Source: Zelopaecilomyces penicillatus
Taxonomy: Eukaryota > Ascomycota > Sordariomycetes > Hypocreales > Pseudodiploosporaceae
Direction: 5' to 3'
Assembly: GCA_005765155.1 (NCBI GenBank)
Contig: VCCP01000005.1
Location: 4,402,001-4,466,000 of the forward strand
Length of the DNA: 64,000 nucleotides
The position numbers and the translations under genes were made by a program. Of this stretch, positions 11,981 through 21,347 are shown one piece after another; position 1 is the first letter of the stretch; every line of letters begins with the position of its first letter. The notes under the pieces are model-generated. The model had not been told where the DNA came from, did not search any database, and worked only from the letters and a program-made list of their open reading frames with translations.

Positions 11981-13336
11981 TCACATCTTCCCACCTAGAT
12001 ACATGATGTTATCCTTGACTTGCTCTGTAATGAACACCTGCTCCCCCGTGTACACGTAACCCACCGTGTCTACCCACGCAGTCGGATGAGGAATCGGCAA
12101 GTCAATCGTGTCGCCAACCCGAACCTGTTCCGACATCATGATGGCGGCGAGTGCGGGCAGATGGGCGCGTGCGTAACGGAGGTCTGCCTGGTGTTAGCAC
12201 GCATCAGACACATCATTATCATCATCACTAAGGCTTTAGGGGGTGGTTTTCTTCTTTAGAGCCATGGTGTGCATGTATAGGGGGGGGGGGGGGGGGGGGG
12301 TATTGTGTGAATACTTACGCATGGGTACAACGACAATATCATCAAGAGGGCGCTTGTTTTCAGAAGGGGAGCTTCCCTCACTCATAGGAGAAACCTCAGC
12401 TTCGCCCGAAGGACTGCCTGCGTCTGGTAACTGGGGCAGTGAGAGGGGTAGCGGCGACACAGATGGTGTATCACGCCTTCGCATCTCTAAAGCCGAGAGG
12501 AGAGCCTCGCGGTCGAAGTTTGGAGACCGTGGAGACGGCAGAGGGTCTGGGAGCGTGGCACGCAGCGCATCAAGGTCGAACCGTCTCATCAGCCCAATAG
12601 CTGCTCGTCTCTTTGAATGAACTACTGCGCGGACAGTAAGATGACCGTGACGTTGTGTACGGGGTACTGGGGATGATGCGACCCCATCACCTGCCTTTGT
12701 GGTACGGTCATCGAGTGCGGCTCGTGGAAGCTTCAACGGCACCACAAATATGTCTGCGTTTTCCAGATGGCTCAACTGACGCAAACCTCGTCTCCATAGA
12801 TCCTCGCGGAACTGCTGGAATTGCATTTCTCTAAACGCTGCCACGCTGCGGGGTGATGACAGCCTTGGGGTCGACTTTGCTGTGTATCGTACGTATTCCT
12901 TATGATTAGCTGGTGCTGCTACATGCTCATTCACTACCGGCTTTCGGTCTCCGGTAGCTTGAATCTCAATCTCCGGTGTTGGAAGCGGAGAAGTGGATAT
13001 ATTTGAGGTTTGCGTTGAAGACATCAAAGGGGTACGTTTTGCAACTGTCCACTTCGTCCCTGACGGGGTGGTCAAACCCTCGCCCAAGGAAACAGGAAGA
13101 CGATTAACAAGCTTCTTTGTTTCCACAGGATCATCAATTGTTGCTGGCTTTCTCTCCCCTTCAAAATCATGATACCTGACATCTGACGACCCTGTAGAAG
13201 GTGTCGTGCTGACTCGTCTGGCACGACCTCCACAGTCTGCAGATGACTTCGGCGACGATCCAGACGGAGTGATCCGGTGTGTTCGGATAGCCAGGCTGGT
13301 AGGTCGGCCAAGTCTCATCTTCCTCGATGCCTTCAT
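11981..13336 (-). CDS. Conserved fungal protein with BTB-like C-terminal tail
   Basis: Two exons on the minus strand give about 406 residues: 13336-12319 and 12183-11981. The donor GTAAGT directly follows the codon for Pro-Met plus one base. The acceptor is CAG at 12186-12184, and the frame continues to a TGA at 11983-11981. The first 340 residues are Ser/Pro/Arg-rich and probably disordered. The exon-2 tail reads LPALAAIMMSEQV, then an alternating hydrophobic stretch, HPTAW and YVYTGEQ. This pattern resembles fungal proteins whose C-terminus looks like a BTB/POZ half-domain, and perhaps Clp1-like proteins, but I am not certain. The open frame upstream has only a TTG, so I chose the first ATG (13336). 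The 135-nt intron contains a 21-base G/C homopolymer. Function unknown. Confidence 0.82.
12280..12300. repeat. Poly-G tract (21) inside an intron
   Basis: Twenty-one consecutive G on the plus strand, which is poly-C on the transcribed-sense minus strand. It lies between donor 12318 and acceptor 12184 of the BTB-like-tail gene. Without splicing, the tract would be read as polyproline. Confidence 0.9.
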
Positions 13337-14333
13337 TTTGTCAAGATTTGGATGACGGTCCAAAAGCGTAGCACCGATAAGCAACAAGTATAATTATTAA
13401 AAGAGTCCACGTTCAAGCTTGTGTTTTATGAAACTTCATAGTCCGGCTTTCTTCCCTTTATCATTCCATGCGATGGGCCCTTGAACATGTTATATCGGGC
13501 AAACCCGGGGGACCTTTATCAGGCAACATACTGGTTCATTGTACATCCATTGAGAAAGTTGTTGTCTTTGGATCCAACTGGAATCCACATGCCGTGGTTG
13601 GCCCATTGATACCATTATGGAAATAGACAGAGGTCAATAGACAAAAAATATCCTTTTCTTTTCTCTCCGTTTCTTTTTCTTTGGGGAGGGTCAAAGACCT
13701 CGATTGAGCAACATTCCAGCAAATTCTGTGAAAAAAGAAGCTACACACAAAGACACACAACATAGCCAGTGGGTGGGGGGACCGTGGCCTCAATGGAGGG
13801 ATGGGAAAGAACTTTGGCTGGTGAGGCTCAGTCGCACCAACGAACAAAGAAACATGTTGCGCGTCTCTTTACACATCAACGAAAAAAATCTAGACACAAA
13901 GACTGGACATTTGGGTGTGAATGACAAATACAAGATGTGATAGGAACAATGTGACAGAAAACTTGTATTTTAAGCTCTCAATCGCAAGAAAGGCCATGAC
14001 AATAAGGTGCCTTGATAGGATCTCGAAGTACAAAGTGAAGTTGAAATGCAAATAATACAAATAAGTGCCTGTCAAGGGTCCACGTGATAACACCTTCACA
14101 CAGCAAGTGGTCCGTGTCCTAGTGTCACCACCTGATTGGTCTGTTAATGACAGCATTCTCGCAAGGCTGACAATTTAGAACATCATGTCATCGTTTAGGT
14201 GTCCTCTGTTCAAAAAGCTCTGTAGCCTTGTCGTTGTGTTCCCCCCCAAGCTCTCCCAACGTGTAAACTTGGTCCTTGCCATGCTCTTTTGCCATATCAT
14301 TTAGTCTCCTTATCACAACTGAAATCGCCCGTA
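13337..14333. promoter_or_regulatory. Divergent intergenic region, BTB-like-tail gene / GWT1
   Basis: About 1 kb separates two divergently transcribed genes, so it should hold both promoters. The GWT1-proximal part has CT-rich stretches typical of fungal leaders. I see no clear TATA box or further gene. Confidence 0.5.
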
Positions 14334-15917
14334 ATGTCTAATACGGCGAGCTACAAGAAGCTCAAAGAAGACTTCGTGTCCAACCTCTCCGGAGGCTCCG
14401 TGACGGAAATTAGCTATGTTACGGCAGTTGCTCCGGTATATATCTTCTTATTTGGCATCCCATATCTACCTTTGTTTCAATGATCAAGGAAAATGCACAT
14501 AACTAACTGAAACTTTCAGGTAGCAATCCTTTTGTGGTCTGTTCTTCAAGCCCGCCATTCGTTCTTCAAACCATGCTCGATCTTAGGATATGCCGTCGAT
14601 TTCTTCCTCAACGTCGGCGCCATTCTCCTCGCCACAACCCTATACTCTAGCTCACCCCTACTCCTGATTGTGCTTTTGGTTGCACCCATTCTCTCCGTGT
14701 ATATGCTGCCAGCCAACTCTGCTCCTCGAAAGAAGAAGGCAAAAGTTCCCCCGAAAACCACCGCTGCCGCTCATTCCAAGACCAATTCTGGACCCCTCTC
14801 GGACTTGTCCATCAAGCCCTTCCTCACCACATACCGAGGCTGCATGATGGTCGTCACATGTATCGCGATTCTCGCAGTAGACTTTCGTCTCTTCCCCCGC
14901 CGCTTTGCCAAGGTGGAAACTTGGGGCACCTCTTTGATGGATATGGGTGTCGGCGCCTTTGTCTTCTCCGCGGGCGTCGTAGCCGCGCGACCGGTTCTCA
15001 AAGAAAGGATTTCAGGTCGCAGCACGTCATTGCTCCCTCGTCTTCTTCAATCTATGCGCCACTCACTCCCTCTATTTGCACTCGGAGTGGTCCGGCTTCT
15101 GAGTGTCAAGGGGCTAGACTATGCCGAGCATGTGACGGAATATGGTGTTCATTGGAATTTCTTCTTTACGTTGGGCTTTTTGCCCCCCTTTGTTGCCCTT
15201 TTCCAGACGGCTTTGAGTTTTATCCCCTCCTATGCAGCATTGGCCTTGCTCCTTAGCGGCACGTATCAAGTTCTTCTCGAGAAGACTGAGCTCAAAGCCT
15301 ACATCCTGACTGCGCCGAGAACAGACCTCGTCTCCATGAACCGAGAAGGGTTGTTCAGCTTCATCGGATATCTTGCCATCTTTCTGTCCGGCCAAGATCT
15401 CGGCATGCTCATCATTCCCCGAAAGATCATCCCCAAGGGCAGCTCAGCTGCTGGTGTCCAAAGGAACAGACTCCTCATGACAATGGCCATGTGGGGTGCA
15501 GCTTGGTCTGGGCTGTACATGCTGTCCACACACTACAAGTACGGTCTTGGCTTATCAGTTTCGCGTCGCATGGCAAATCTGCCCTACGTTCTTTGGGTTG
15601 CAGCATTCAACAATCTCCAGATCCTCGCATTTTGCGTCATCGATTCTGTCTTCTTCCCCGCCTTTTATAACGCAACCGACGCCAAGTCCGAAAAGGAGGC
15701 TTACGACACAGCTACAAGCCCGGTCTTGAAAGCATTCAACCGCAATGGCCTGGCGGTATTCCTCTTGGCTAATCTACTGACTGGTCTGGTCAATATGACG
15801 GTACGCACACTGGAGGCGACGCCTGTTGTAACCATGGGTATACTTCTCGCGTATGCAGCCACCGTCACAGGTGTTGCTGTGTTGCTTGATATTTTCAATA
15901 TTTCTATAAAACTTTAG
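14334..15917 (+). CDS. GWT1: GPI-anchored wall transfer protein 1 (inositol acyltransferase)
   Basis: Gwt1 acylates the inositol ring of glucosaminyl-phosphatidylinositol in the endoplasmic reticulum, an early step of GPI-anchor synthesis (established for the family). Two exons, 14334-14435 and 14520-15917, encode about 499 residues, the usual length. The intron starts GTATAT, has an AACTAAC branch site and ends CAG. The spliced junction gives the family-typical VTAVAPVAILLWSVLQARHSFF-like region. The N-terminus YKKLKEDFVSNLSGGS is also characteristic. Around a dozen hydrophobic membrane segments follow, with a basic Lys-rich loop near residues 85-100. The start is the ATG directly before SNTASYKK; an in-frame upstream codon is not needed. 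A tRNA gene lies about 110 bp downstream on the same strand. Confidence 0.97.
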
Positions 15918-16049
15918 ACAGGCGGACATGTGCTGCAATAATCTTAGCTATCTTTAATTTTTGAGCTTCTGCATCGTCCTGGCCGGAGGCTTCTTGATCG
16001 ACGTGTGCACCTAGGAACACCAATCAAAAAGGGCGAATGGTTTAGTGGT

Positions 16050-16106
16050 GTAAGCATCCCTCATCCAATTCATTCACATCATCACGGTTCTAACATCCAA
16101 TTGTAG
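16050..16106 (+). other. 57-nt spliceosomal-looking insertion in the tRNA-Ala D-loop
   Basis: The segment lies between tRNA positions 20 and 21. It begins GTAAGC, carries CTAAC at 16090-16094 and ends TTGTAG. These are the donor, branch and acceptor signals seen in protein-gene introns of this window, and the length is close to the 59-nt intron of the STB6-like gene. Its removal restores A21, the D-stem and the CTCCC/GGGAG anticodon stem. Whether the spliceosome or the tRNA endonuclease removes it cannot be read from sequence. Confidence 0.75.
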
Positions 16107-16123
16107 ATAATACTCCCTTAGCA

Positions 16124-16152
16124 ATAATCCTCCTTCTGGTAGAATTATAATG
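16124..16152 (+). other. tRNA-Ala anticodon-loop intron (29 nt)
   Basis: It lies directly after purine A37, the standard place for eukaryotic nuclear tRNA introns cut by the tRNA splicing endonuclease. Removing it gives the seven-base loop TTAGCAT closed by CTCCC/GGGAG. The exact 3' boundary could shift by one base. Confidence 0.75.
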
Positions 16153-16214
16153 TGGGAGTGGTCCGGGGTTCGATTCCCCGTTTGTCCATCTCAAAGTGCC
16201 CACTTGGCGCTTCC

Positions 16215-16222
16215 TTTTTTTT
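16215..16222 (+). terminator. Pol III T8 terminator of tRNA-Ala
   Basis: Eight T residues begin 27 bases past the discriminator base of the tRNA-Ala gene, in the position and form of an RNA polymerase III terminator. Confidence 0.7.
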
Positions 16223-19200
16223 CTGTGGCCCGCGTAAGGGCCAGGGCTACCAAGGCTCCCGTGCCATCAACCAACAAGGCATTTTGTTGTCCTATTCAAT
16301 CCGAGTTACAGAGAAAACGAGGTCTTATTTGTCATGATTTATTTTATCGGGTTCAAACTATATATGTTGGTTGATATCAAATAATCCTACAGTGGTTACA
16401 AATGAAGGCCAATAGCAAAAAGGCAAGAAAATGAAAACGAAGGGAACCAAAATTACAGCTCTATATAATATATGCCGAAAAAATTAAGGATAAAAGACAT
16501 AGGTTGGACTATTTCTTCTTCAATGAAACCATGGATGTTATGTGTAACAGTCGGACTTCGTAACATGTCTGATCGTGCGGCATCGCATTCTAGTACGATC
16601 ATTGCAATGTTCCGCCGAGGTTTGACAACATTCGGAATATGAATCCGAAACCCTATATGTTAGTTGTCAGATTATATTACCCAAAAAAAAAAGAAACGAT
16701 TTGTGATGGCATGAGTATTTGTACAAGTGCATTTTGCCATCCACTCATCTAAATGCCTGTCCCGATATTCAGATATCGACGTAACAACTGTGCTGAACAT
16801 AGTATAGCTCAAACCAAACCATTGATATGCCCATGTCTTGAACAAAAATGAGAAAATTTGAATACACTTCCAAGTTTGCGTGCAAGAAGCAATCATAGTA
16901 GGCATTTTTGCTGCCCAGCGCAACCTGGCTGCTTCTGGCCATGTATCAACGCACCTCTGGCAAGATTCCACTAATCAACGAGTTAATAGTACACAAAGAT
17001 CATAGGTACCATTGTAACAGTTCCATGATCATGGTTATGCTTTGATTAAGGCTAATCGAGAGGTGGCTTTTTGCTGATAGACATTTTTAAATGGAATGAC
17101 TTATTTGACAAAAACCGCGGATATTGCTTCGACTTTCATCTGTGCGACAGAAGAAAACAGTCTTGCCATGTCGTCCTTGCTCCTGTTTGCTTTCTTTTTC
17201 CGCGAGTTGTTGGAGTCGTCTTTTCTTTTTCCCATCATGAAGTGGCTGGTATAGTCGCTTCTGAATTTAACCAAGTGATCAGCCACATCTGAAGTATCAC
17301 AAAAGAAAAGAGACTCGCGTCATTCGACCGTTGAGGAAGGCTGGTCCATGGTGGCCTTCTTTCCGCATGTACCTCATTTCCGAAGTTCATGCGATCAGCC
17401 AAAAAGCAAACTTTATTGCGACCGTGCCGTCTAGTGGAGCAAAGCGTGGCATCCGACCTTCCAGGAGAAATACGTGTGTGTCTGTGTGTGTGTGTACAAT
17501 AATAATGTGTATTATTGGCATCGACCTCATTATTTTTCAAGTATCTGAAGCAAGGGGAGCCAACGAAATGACGGTTCAAGGGAAATATGCGTGCTTTCAA
17601 CGAATACTTGTCGTGTGCTTTTGCCCAGTTATTGTGTTTTCAGCGACAAGTCCCGTGTATCATTTCCTATTTTTCTTCTTGTGCGCCCGCTTGCAGATAT
17701 TGGCTCACGAAATCATGCCGAACAAGGGAGATATTGGAACAGCTTGTGTCACACACGTCTCGAATACCGATGCGCATCTTGTCTCGGCTCAGGACACTCC
17801 CAAAACGAATGAGTAACCGGAATTAATTGAGTTTGGAGACTTCTAACGAGTCGACACACGGCCTGACGACGATCCTTCTCTCCACATTTTCTATAAATAC
17901 CGATATTATCAATGCAACTGAGCCGGATCGTCCGAATTTGGGCTGTAAACGTAGACGTGCTCCGTGGGAGCCATAATGTATGGATCAAATATCAAGTGCG
18001 CGGTGCAACAATGCGAGGGAGTTGATGGTTGGAAGTTGGGGTAATTGAGTACGGCCGTGATGTTGAGCCCTCGAGTAAAATTTGCTATAAGAAAATTCAA
18101 TGCACTAATTCATGGAGGCTTTTCCGATTGCCGTACGAAGCAAGGCGCACTCGCGTCAACACATTATGTCTAATCAACGATGTTTATGCACGAATGCTGT
18201 GCCGTACATGTCTGCCATCTGTGAAAAGTGATTGCTTCACGGCTGGGAATTGCTTCTTGCTCGGTTCGCTGCGAGTGTAGCCGTGTTTCGTGATATGTTT
18301 ATTCGAAACCCGCAACCGCAGGAATTGGGAACTAAATTATATACTGCTATTTTGGAACAGAGTCTTTAGATTGTTTGTACTCCGTAAACGGCAGCATTTG
18401 TGTCACCTTGGGATTGTCATGGGTTGATGATTGGCAGTGCAATTTGCGAAAAAGGCTTGGCGGCCCCCAAAGTCGCAATCCGGGCATCTCCATGACCATT
18501 TAGAGAGGCCTCTGAATAGCCCAATGAGTAATAATATCGTTCATTGCCTTTGGTGAGGTGATGGAAGATTCCATTAAGGAATGAAGTGGAGCTTGGAACT
18601 GGCTGGCAAATGCACGAAAGACCAACCCACGTTGTGCACTTGCATCCACGGCTGGATTGTTTCTTTTTTTGCTAGCACAGAGCCTGTAATAGAGCAAGGA
18701 TTGGAGCTGCATTTTGCGATCTCACTTCCTGTCCCCGGCGAGTTGGCGTCAAGCCTCTAGAATTGGGAAGTGATGGGATGCGAGGTGGTGGATGTGTGGG
18801 CACGCGTCATCAGCCACTTCCAAATTCATTGAGACGCGAGTCAAAGGCCCAATTTGCGCTGTCCTCCCTTCAAGTCCTGTCCTAATCTTTGGCATCATGG
18901 TTCCGTCTGCTTTTTCTGTTTCTGGGTGCTCCATTCCGTCAGAGCGGTGTCCGCCCCTTGCCTTGCCTTGCGCCTGCTGACCAGGCACGGAGAAGCCGAG
19001 CGAGATACAGGTCTCTCTTCTGGGTCTACTCCATACGTACAGGTACATGCAACAACAACAACAGTCTGAGGGTCTCTGGTGTCAAGGGAATCATCAAGAG
19101 CCGAGGACACATAATATTCGGGCCTGTGATTGTTATTCGCCGTTGCGGGCAGCAGTGTCTATTGGGCATGCGATCGGTGCGGCTGTGCCAGCGGGAAGCA

Positions 19201-21347
19201 GAGAGGCCACGATTATCCATTCCACGATGCCCGACTAAATTAGATGGATGGGCGACGTAGGTTCGTTGGCTCTGGATCAATGCGACGTCATACCAAGTTT
19301 CGTCTCTTGTCGTGGCTGCCCAAACGTTCTGCAAGAATAAGGCGGCGGTTGGAATTGAGACACATGGATGTTGGAGCGAAATGGGCTAGATTCCAAGTTC
19401 CTTTGCTGTTCGTTCGCGAGGGAACAGGCGTGTTGGGTAACAGCTAAATTACAGCAGGGAGGTGCAAAGGAAGGCATCCCATGATCGGGGTCTTTCCACA
19501 CGCAGCCTAGTAATTTCGAAGTAGGCCCTGTCCATGACATCGCCAGTCCCCACGACGAACGAGGACCCGGACATTGCCATACCTTTCTCCAGTGATAATA
19601 CGGCATCTGCCAGTAAAAGGCCCTATAACACTGCTTCTGACGACCACTGGTGGTGGACAGCTCCAACCTGCTACAGGCAGTGCCCCTGGACCTCGAGGTA
19701 CTAGATACATGCATGAGCAGGCGTTGGCCAGGTACCGTCGTCTGTCCCCCCCCTTGAGTCTAGCGCGTTTCAATGCGCAGCGACGCGCTTTAAGGTACCT
19801 GTGGCGTCGCGCTGTTTGGCCTGGCGCAGAGGTACTCCATACGCCACGGCCCAGGGTAGGGTAGCGCCGAACCCCACTGACGCTGGCAAGCTCATCTCAT
19901 CTCTGTCTCTCGTGCCATCAATTTCGCCTGGGCCCTGCGCCTTGGCAGTTGGCAGTTGGTGAGTGACGGAGGTCGGCCGTCTGTGTGCTGCGCGCGTGCA
20001 GCTCTTGGGCCCTCCCTGGCTGCCCGCCTACAGGTATAGTCCCTCCACTCCATACTGGTAATTACCTGTACAGGTACCAGACAGGAAGTATTACTGGTAG
20101 CTAGGTGGTCTGCAGAGAGTCTGCAGAGCGCAGGTAATCTTAGGTGCGTTACGCTCGCAGGCAGGTGTCATTTTTCAGGTCCAGGTAATTAATTGCTTGC
20201 ACTCCTTTCGCCGGCATTAGCATTGATTGTCCAATGAAGCGTGCATTGATTGTTTGTGCCGTGCGCATCCGGATCACCATCGCTTCAGAGACTGTATCAA
20301 TTTGGCGTTGAAGGGCAGAGGCCGAAGCCGTCTTCCGTGACTCCCCCTTGGCAGCCAAGTACTGAAGAAAGCCCAGGCCACTGTATCTACTCGGTACCTG
20401 TACTCTCTTGGCGCCCAGGAACAGCTTCATCATTGTCCGCAATCAACGTCAACATCTGCTTGTAATCCAATTCTCTCTTCTACCTTACCTGACAGGAGCC
20501 TGGTTCTTTTGTGCAGCCTCAGATTCTCAGTGCTGCTCATCCACCAGCCGGTCAGCCACCCCCAACATTGCTCGCCTGGCCGTGCTGTGAGAAACGAGGG
20601 CCCGGCGAACGCGGTTGACGAACGCCCAGCAAACAAGGGAGCAGCAGCCGCCTGTCACTGTAGTGTGCCGACTAGCAGCTGGAGGTGTAGTCACACCCAC
20701 TGTACTGTACCTACCAGTACACCCTGCCCTTGAGTCCCCTGCCCGCTGGGCTGCCCTTTGTCCTTCCAGCGCCGCGCAGCGCTGCACCACCACCCCCTTG
20801 GCTTTGCTGCGCGTCCTGACGCCAGGCCAGACGCCAACCCACTCAGGGGACTCGCCCAGCCTTTCCGCTGGCCCACGACGCTCGTCCGTGAAACAACAAA
20901 ACGTTGCTGCTGCGGCCGACCGTACGAACGATGAATTAACGGTGCTGGCTCATTGGCACAATCCGGCTCCAAGGCTCCGTCACCGTCTGCTTTCCTGCGG
21001 TAGATCCATTTGCTTTGGGATTCCCGTCTTGCCAAAGCTTTTTGGCGTGGTCTGCGCATCATCTAGTGCCTCTCCAGTGCCTCCTCAGTCCTCCCTATAG
21101 AGACTCACCACCATCCGCCATCCGCGCTTGCTGGCTGTTTACCGCTCGCCAAACCGCACATAGCAGCACGTTGACAGCACGTTGACAGCACGCATCCGCC
21201 TCCACCTCCCGACGTCGCCATCCATTGTCAGCGGCCACGCACGGCGAAATCTACACCGCATATCTTGGACCGGGTGTGTGTTGATCTTGCCCGGCCCACT
21301 GGTGTCCCATCTCACCCTACTCCGCATCATCAAGAGCAGCGAGTAAG
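16223..21347. other. Long intergenic region upstream of KIN4
   Basis: About 5.1 kb with no supported gene. Open frames are short, conflicting and mostly start at non-ATG codons. From about 19.6 kb the DNA becomes GC- and CT-rich with many GGTACC/CAGGTA motifs and a TGTACTGTACCTACCAGTAC-like stretch near 20700. From 20.4 kb it resembles a long untranslated leader of the KIN4 gene. A 2.5-copy direct repeat (unit AGCACGTTGAC) is at 21165-21192. Confidence 0.6.
21165..21192. repeat. 11-bp direct repeat in KIN4 leader
   Basis: AGCACGTTGAC occurs twice head to tail, followed by AGCACG, about 160 bp before the KIN4 start codon. It could be a replication-slippage product or a duplicated protein-binding site. 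Confidence 0.8.

Larger units (their letters stand above)
16031..16188 (+). tRNA. tRNA-Ala(AGC) with a D-loop insertion and an anticodon-loop intron
   Basis: Removing 16050-16106 and 16124-16152 leaves a regular cloverleaf. The acceptor GGGCGAA (16031-16037) pairs with TTTGTCC (16181-16187), including the G3-U70 wobble that defines tRNA-Ala, and the discriminator is A. The D-arm is GTTT-AGTGGTA-TAAT. The anticodon stem CTCCC (16113-16117) pairs with GGGAG (16154-16158) around the loop TTAGCAT, anticodon AGC at 16120-16122. The T-arm is CGGGG-TTCGATT-CCCCG. The A box TGGTTTAGTGG (16038-16048) and B box GGTTCGATTCC are both intact, and an eight-T pol III terminator follows at 16215. The 29-nt intron after A37 is in the normal eukaryotic position. 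The 57-nt D-loop segment is not, and it looks like an mRNA intron. Confidence 0.85.

Noticed and set aside
12184..12318. Polyproline C-terminus of the BTB-like-tail protein
   Set aside because: The proline run is a translated C homopolymer within an intron. The GTAAGT donor and downstream CAG join to a conserved tail.
16031..16188. Reading this locus as a Met, Gly or Trp tRNA with one 88-nt intron
   Set aside because: No anticodon stem forms with T33 in place under that reading. Removing two introns gives a perfect tRNA-Ala with G3-U70.
17331..17816. 161-codon open frame
   Set aside because: It begins at a non-ATG codon, includes a translated TG microsatellite and has no recognisable domain.
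20615..21100. 161-codon open frame in the KIN4 leader
   Set aside because: It begins at TTG, not ATG, is Pro/Ala/Ser-rich as expected from GC-rich leader DNA, and is mirrored by an opposite-strand frame.
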